Positions 14,148 through 15,612 of a stretch of DNA of 15,612 nucleotides are shown here, piece after piece. The DNA is from Rhodospirillales bacterium (GTDB lineage: Bacteria > Pseudomonadota > Alphaproteobacteria > UBA8366 > JADFVY01). Both the position numbers and the translations under genes were made by a program. The stretch lies in NCBI GenBank assembly GCA_024644185.1, contig JAHELM010000008.1, forward strand, positions 1-15,612, read 5' to 3'. The stretch's first letter is position 1. Each line of letters begins with the position of its first letter. Below the pieces are notes generated by a model. The model was not told the DNA's origin, did no database searches, and worked only from the letters and a program-made list of their open reading frames with translations.

Positions 14148-15317
14148 ATGGCGAAATACGGCTTCACCGGGTATCGCCGCGAGAACGGCCGCGTCGGCAT
14201 CCGCAACCACGTGATCGTCCTGCCGCTGGACGACCTGTCGAACGCGGCCTGCGAGGCGGTGGCGAACAACATCAAGGGCACCATGGCCCTGCCCCACCCG
14301 TATGGACGGCTGCAGTTCGGCGCCGATCTCGACCTGCATTTCCGCACCCTCATCGGCACCGGCGGCAACCCCAACGTCGCCGCCGTCATCGTCATCGGCA
14401 TCGAGCCGGGCTGGACCGGCCGCGTCGTCGACGGCATCCGCAAAACGGGCAAGCCGGTGGAAGGCTTCGCCATCGAGCGCAACGGCGACCTGAAGACGAT
14501 CGAGGCCGCCAGCCGCAAGGCCAAGGAATTCGTCCACTGGGCGTCGGAGAAGCAGCGCGAGCCCTGCGACATGTCGGAACTGTGGATCTCGGTCAAATGC
14601 GGCGAGTCCGACACCACCTCGGGCCTGGCCTCCAACCCGACGGTCGGCAACTTCGTCGACAAGGTCGACCCGCTGGGCGCCTATACCTGCTTCGGCGAGA
14701 CCTCGGAACTGACCGGGGCCGAGTCGGTCTGCGCCACGCGCGCCAAGACGCCGGAGGCCGGCGCCAAATTCATCAAGACCTGGCAGGCCTACATGGACGA
14801 GGTGATCGAGCCCCACAAGACCTCGGACCTGTCGGAAAGCCAGCCGACCCGGGGCAATATCGAGGGCGGGTTGACCACCATCGAGGAAAAGGCCTTCGGC
14901 AATCTGGAAAAGATCGGCCGGACGACGCGCTATGTCGACGTGCTGGAGCCGGCCGAGGCGCCGGGCAAGGGGCCGGGCCTGTATTTCATGGACACCTCGT
15001 CGGCGGCGGCCGAATGCGTGACGCTGCAGGCGGCGGCGGGCTTCGTCGTCCACCTGTTTCCCACCGGCCAGGGCAACGTCATCGGCAACCCGATCGAGCC
15101 GGTGATCAAGCTGACCGCCAACCCGCGCACGGCGCGCGAGATGGCCGAGCATGTGGACGTCGACGTCTCCGGCATCCTGCGCCGGGAAATGACGCTGGAC
15201 CAGGCCGGCGACGCGCTGATCGAGATGACGCTGCGCACCTGCAACGGCCGCTTCACGGCGGCGGAAGCGCTGGGCCACCGCGAATTCGTGCTGACCAAGC
15301 TGTACCGCAGCGCCTAG
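14148..15317 (+). CDS. suyB: (2R)-3-sulfolactate sulfo-lyase subunit beta (UxaA C-terminal family)
   Basis: 389 aa. The ATG at 14148 follows the suyA stop by 2 bases and has GAGGTGG 5 bases upstream. The family features are clear: GYRRENGRVGIRNHV at the N-terminus, PLDDLSNAACEAVANNIKGT, the metal/catalytic Cys loop KCGESDTTSG (150-159), FGETSELTGAE (182-192), TSDLSESQPTRGNIEGGLTT (225-244), and FPTGQGNVIGNP in the C-terminal part. These match what I know of SuyB more than altronate or galactarate dehydratase. The reaction releases sulfite, which must be oxidised or exported, and no sulfite dehydrogenase is visible in the window. No sulfolactate dehydrogenase (SlcC, SlcD, ComC) is present either. 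Expression is expected to be controlled by the divergent GntR protein. Confidence 0.88.
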   Translation: MAKYGFTGYRRENGRVGIRNHVIVLPLDDLSNAACEAVANNIKGTMALPHPYGRLQFGADLDLHFRTLIGTGGNPNVAAVIVIGIEPGWTGRVVDGIRKTGKPVEGFAIERNGDLKTIEAASRKAKEFVHWASEKQREPCDMSELWISVKCGESDTTSGLASNPTVGNFVDKVDPLGAYTCFGETSELTGAESVCATRAKTPEAGAKFIKTWQAYMDEVIEPHKTSDLSESQPTRGNIEGGLTTIEEKAFGNLEKIGRTTRYVDVLEPAEAPGKGPGLYFMDTSSAAAECVTLQAAAGFVVHLFPTGQGNVIGNPIEPVIKLTANPRTAREMAEHVDVDVSGILRREMTLDQAGDALIEMTLRTCNGRFTAAEALGHREFVLTKLYRSA

Positions 15318-15348
15318 GACGGCGGGCAGCCCGGCTCGACCGGTACAA

Positions 15349-15387
15349 GCCCCTCTCCCGGCACCGGGAGGGGGGCCTCTTTTTTTT
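15349..15387 (+). terminator. Intrinsic terminator after suyB
   Basis: A 12-bp stem, GCCCCTCTCCCG with CGGGAGGGGGGC (one U-G pair), closes a GCAC tetraloop and is followed by CTCTTTTTTTT. It lies 31 bases after the suyB stop. It is a strong rho-independent terminator. Confidence 0.93.
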
Positions 15388-15410
15388 CCCGACGCAGCGC
15401 CCCCGAACTC

Positions 15411-15463
15411 ACCCCCCCTCTCATGCCGAGGAGGCCGCCCGCGCGGCCGTCTCGAGGCACGCA
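15411..15463 (+). repeat. Dispersed palindromic repeat, copy 1
   Basis: The C-rich lead (ACCCCCC) is followed by CTCATGCCGAGGAGGCCGCC, a GC hairpin (GGCCGC with GCGGCC) and GTCTCGAGGCACGCA. It matches copy 2 with one substitution and a 2-base insertion near the left end. Repeats of this CTCAT...GAGGAG...GTCTCGA type are common between genes of alphaproteobacteria. Confidence 0.85.
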
Positions 15464-15490
15464 GCCCGGGTGAGGCTTGAGGGTGTATCC

Positions 15491-15541
15491 ACCCCCCCTC
15501 ATGCCGAGGAGGCCGCCCGAGCGGCCGTCTCGAGGCACGCA
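15491..15541 (+). repeat. Dispersed palindromic repeat, copy 2
   Basis: The same element as copy 1 in direct orientation, about 80 bases downstream, with a C-to-A change in the stem-loop (CCCGAGCGG for CCCGCGCGG). The spacing and near-identity point to local duplication or to independent insertion of one family. Confidence 0.85.
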
Positions 15542-15562
15542 CGGCCGCCCACCGCCACGCCC

Positions 15563-15604
15563 CGTCCTTCGAGACGCCGCTAACGCGGCTCCTCAGGATG
15601 AGGC
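15563..15604 (-). repeat. Dispersed palindromic repeat, inverted and divergent copy 3
   Basis: Read on the minus strand it gives CCTCATCCTGAGGAGCCGC, TTA, GCGGCGTCTCGAAGGACG, a diverged relative of copies 1 and 2 in the opposite orientation. GCCGC-TAAC-GCGGC is the hairpin. The final bases of the window (TTCGAGAC) may begin a further copy. Confidence 0.7.
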
Positions 15605-15612
15605 TTCGAGAC

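Noticed and set aside
15411..15541. Repeats after suyB as a CRISPR array
   Set aside because: There are only two direct copies plus one inverted copy, the units are GC-palindromic and over 50 bases, and no regular spacers or cas genes are present.
13935..15542. Minus-strand open frame of 535 codons opposite suyAB
   Set aside because: It passes through the suyB terminator and the repeats. The apparent protein repeats in it are translations of the palindromic DNA repeats.

Overview
High-GC window with compact operons, N-terminal secretion signals and gene content (a PspA/YqiJ/YqiK set, split sulfolactate lyase genes, TauE/SafE permeases) that suggest a free-living, probably marine alphaproteobacterium, perhaps of the Rhodospirillales. 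The lineage is an inference from style and gene families, not from a marker gene.

Layout. (1) 1-5322, minus strand: a very large secreted multicopper oxidase of the manganese/copper oxidase (MnxG-like) type, followed by an intrinsic terminator and then the start of a histidine-rich exported protein that runs off the left edge. (2) 5323-5800: an AT-rich divergent control region (about 41% GC in its middle) holding several inverted repeats, including a nested hairpin in the oxidase leader and a 29-bp imperfect palindrome over a -35 element. (3) 5801-9529, plus strand: a four-gene operon of a ribbon-helix-helix-like/coiled-coil protein, a PspA/IM30-like protein, a YqiJ (NfeD/OB-fold) membrane protein and a YqiK-type flotillin, closed by a hairpin. 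This looks like a membrane-stress or membrane-microdomain module with a possible private regulator. (4) 9643-12640, plus strand: two paralogous TauE/SafE (TSUP) permeases of identical length, separated by a 72-aa unknown protein and a secreted protein that joins a DUF3298-like region to an LprI/DUF1311 domain. (5) 12644-13722, minus strand: a small membrane protein and a GntR/HutC-family repressor. (6) 13861-15317, plus strand: suyA and suyB, the two subunits of (2R)-3-sulfolactate sulfo-lyase, divergent from the repressor and controlled from a near-perfect 28-bp operator. A strong terminator and a cluster of dispersed palindromic repeats end the window.

How the parts may work together. SuyAB releases sulfite from sulfolactate, the GntR/UTRA protein is the natural local repressor, and the nearby TSUP permeases belong to the family that includes sulfite/organosulfonate exporters. 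The right half may therefore be a sulfonate-degradation neighbourhood. The left half combines a copper-dependent extracellular oxidase with a metal-binding-looking partner. The central module is a membrane-integrity operon. The most unusual items are the six-cupredoxin oxidase whose copper ligands are shared between two of three internal repeats, the RHH-like gene leading the PspA/flotillin operon, the DUF3298-LprI fusion, and the operator architecture at both divergent regions.
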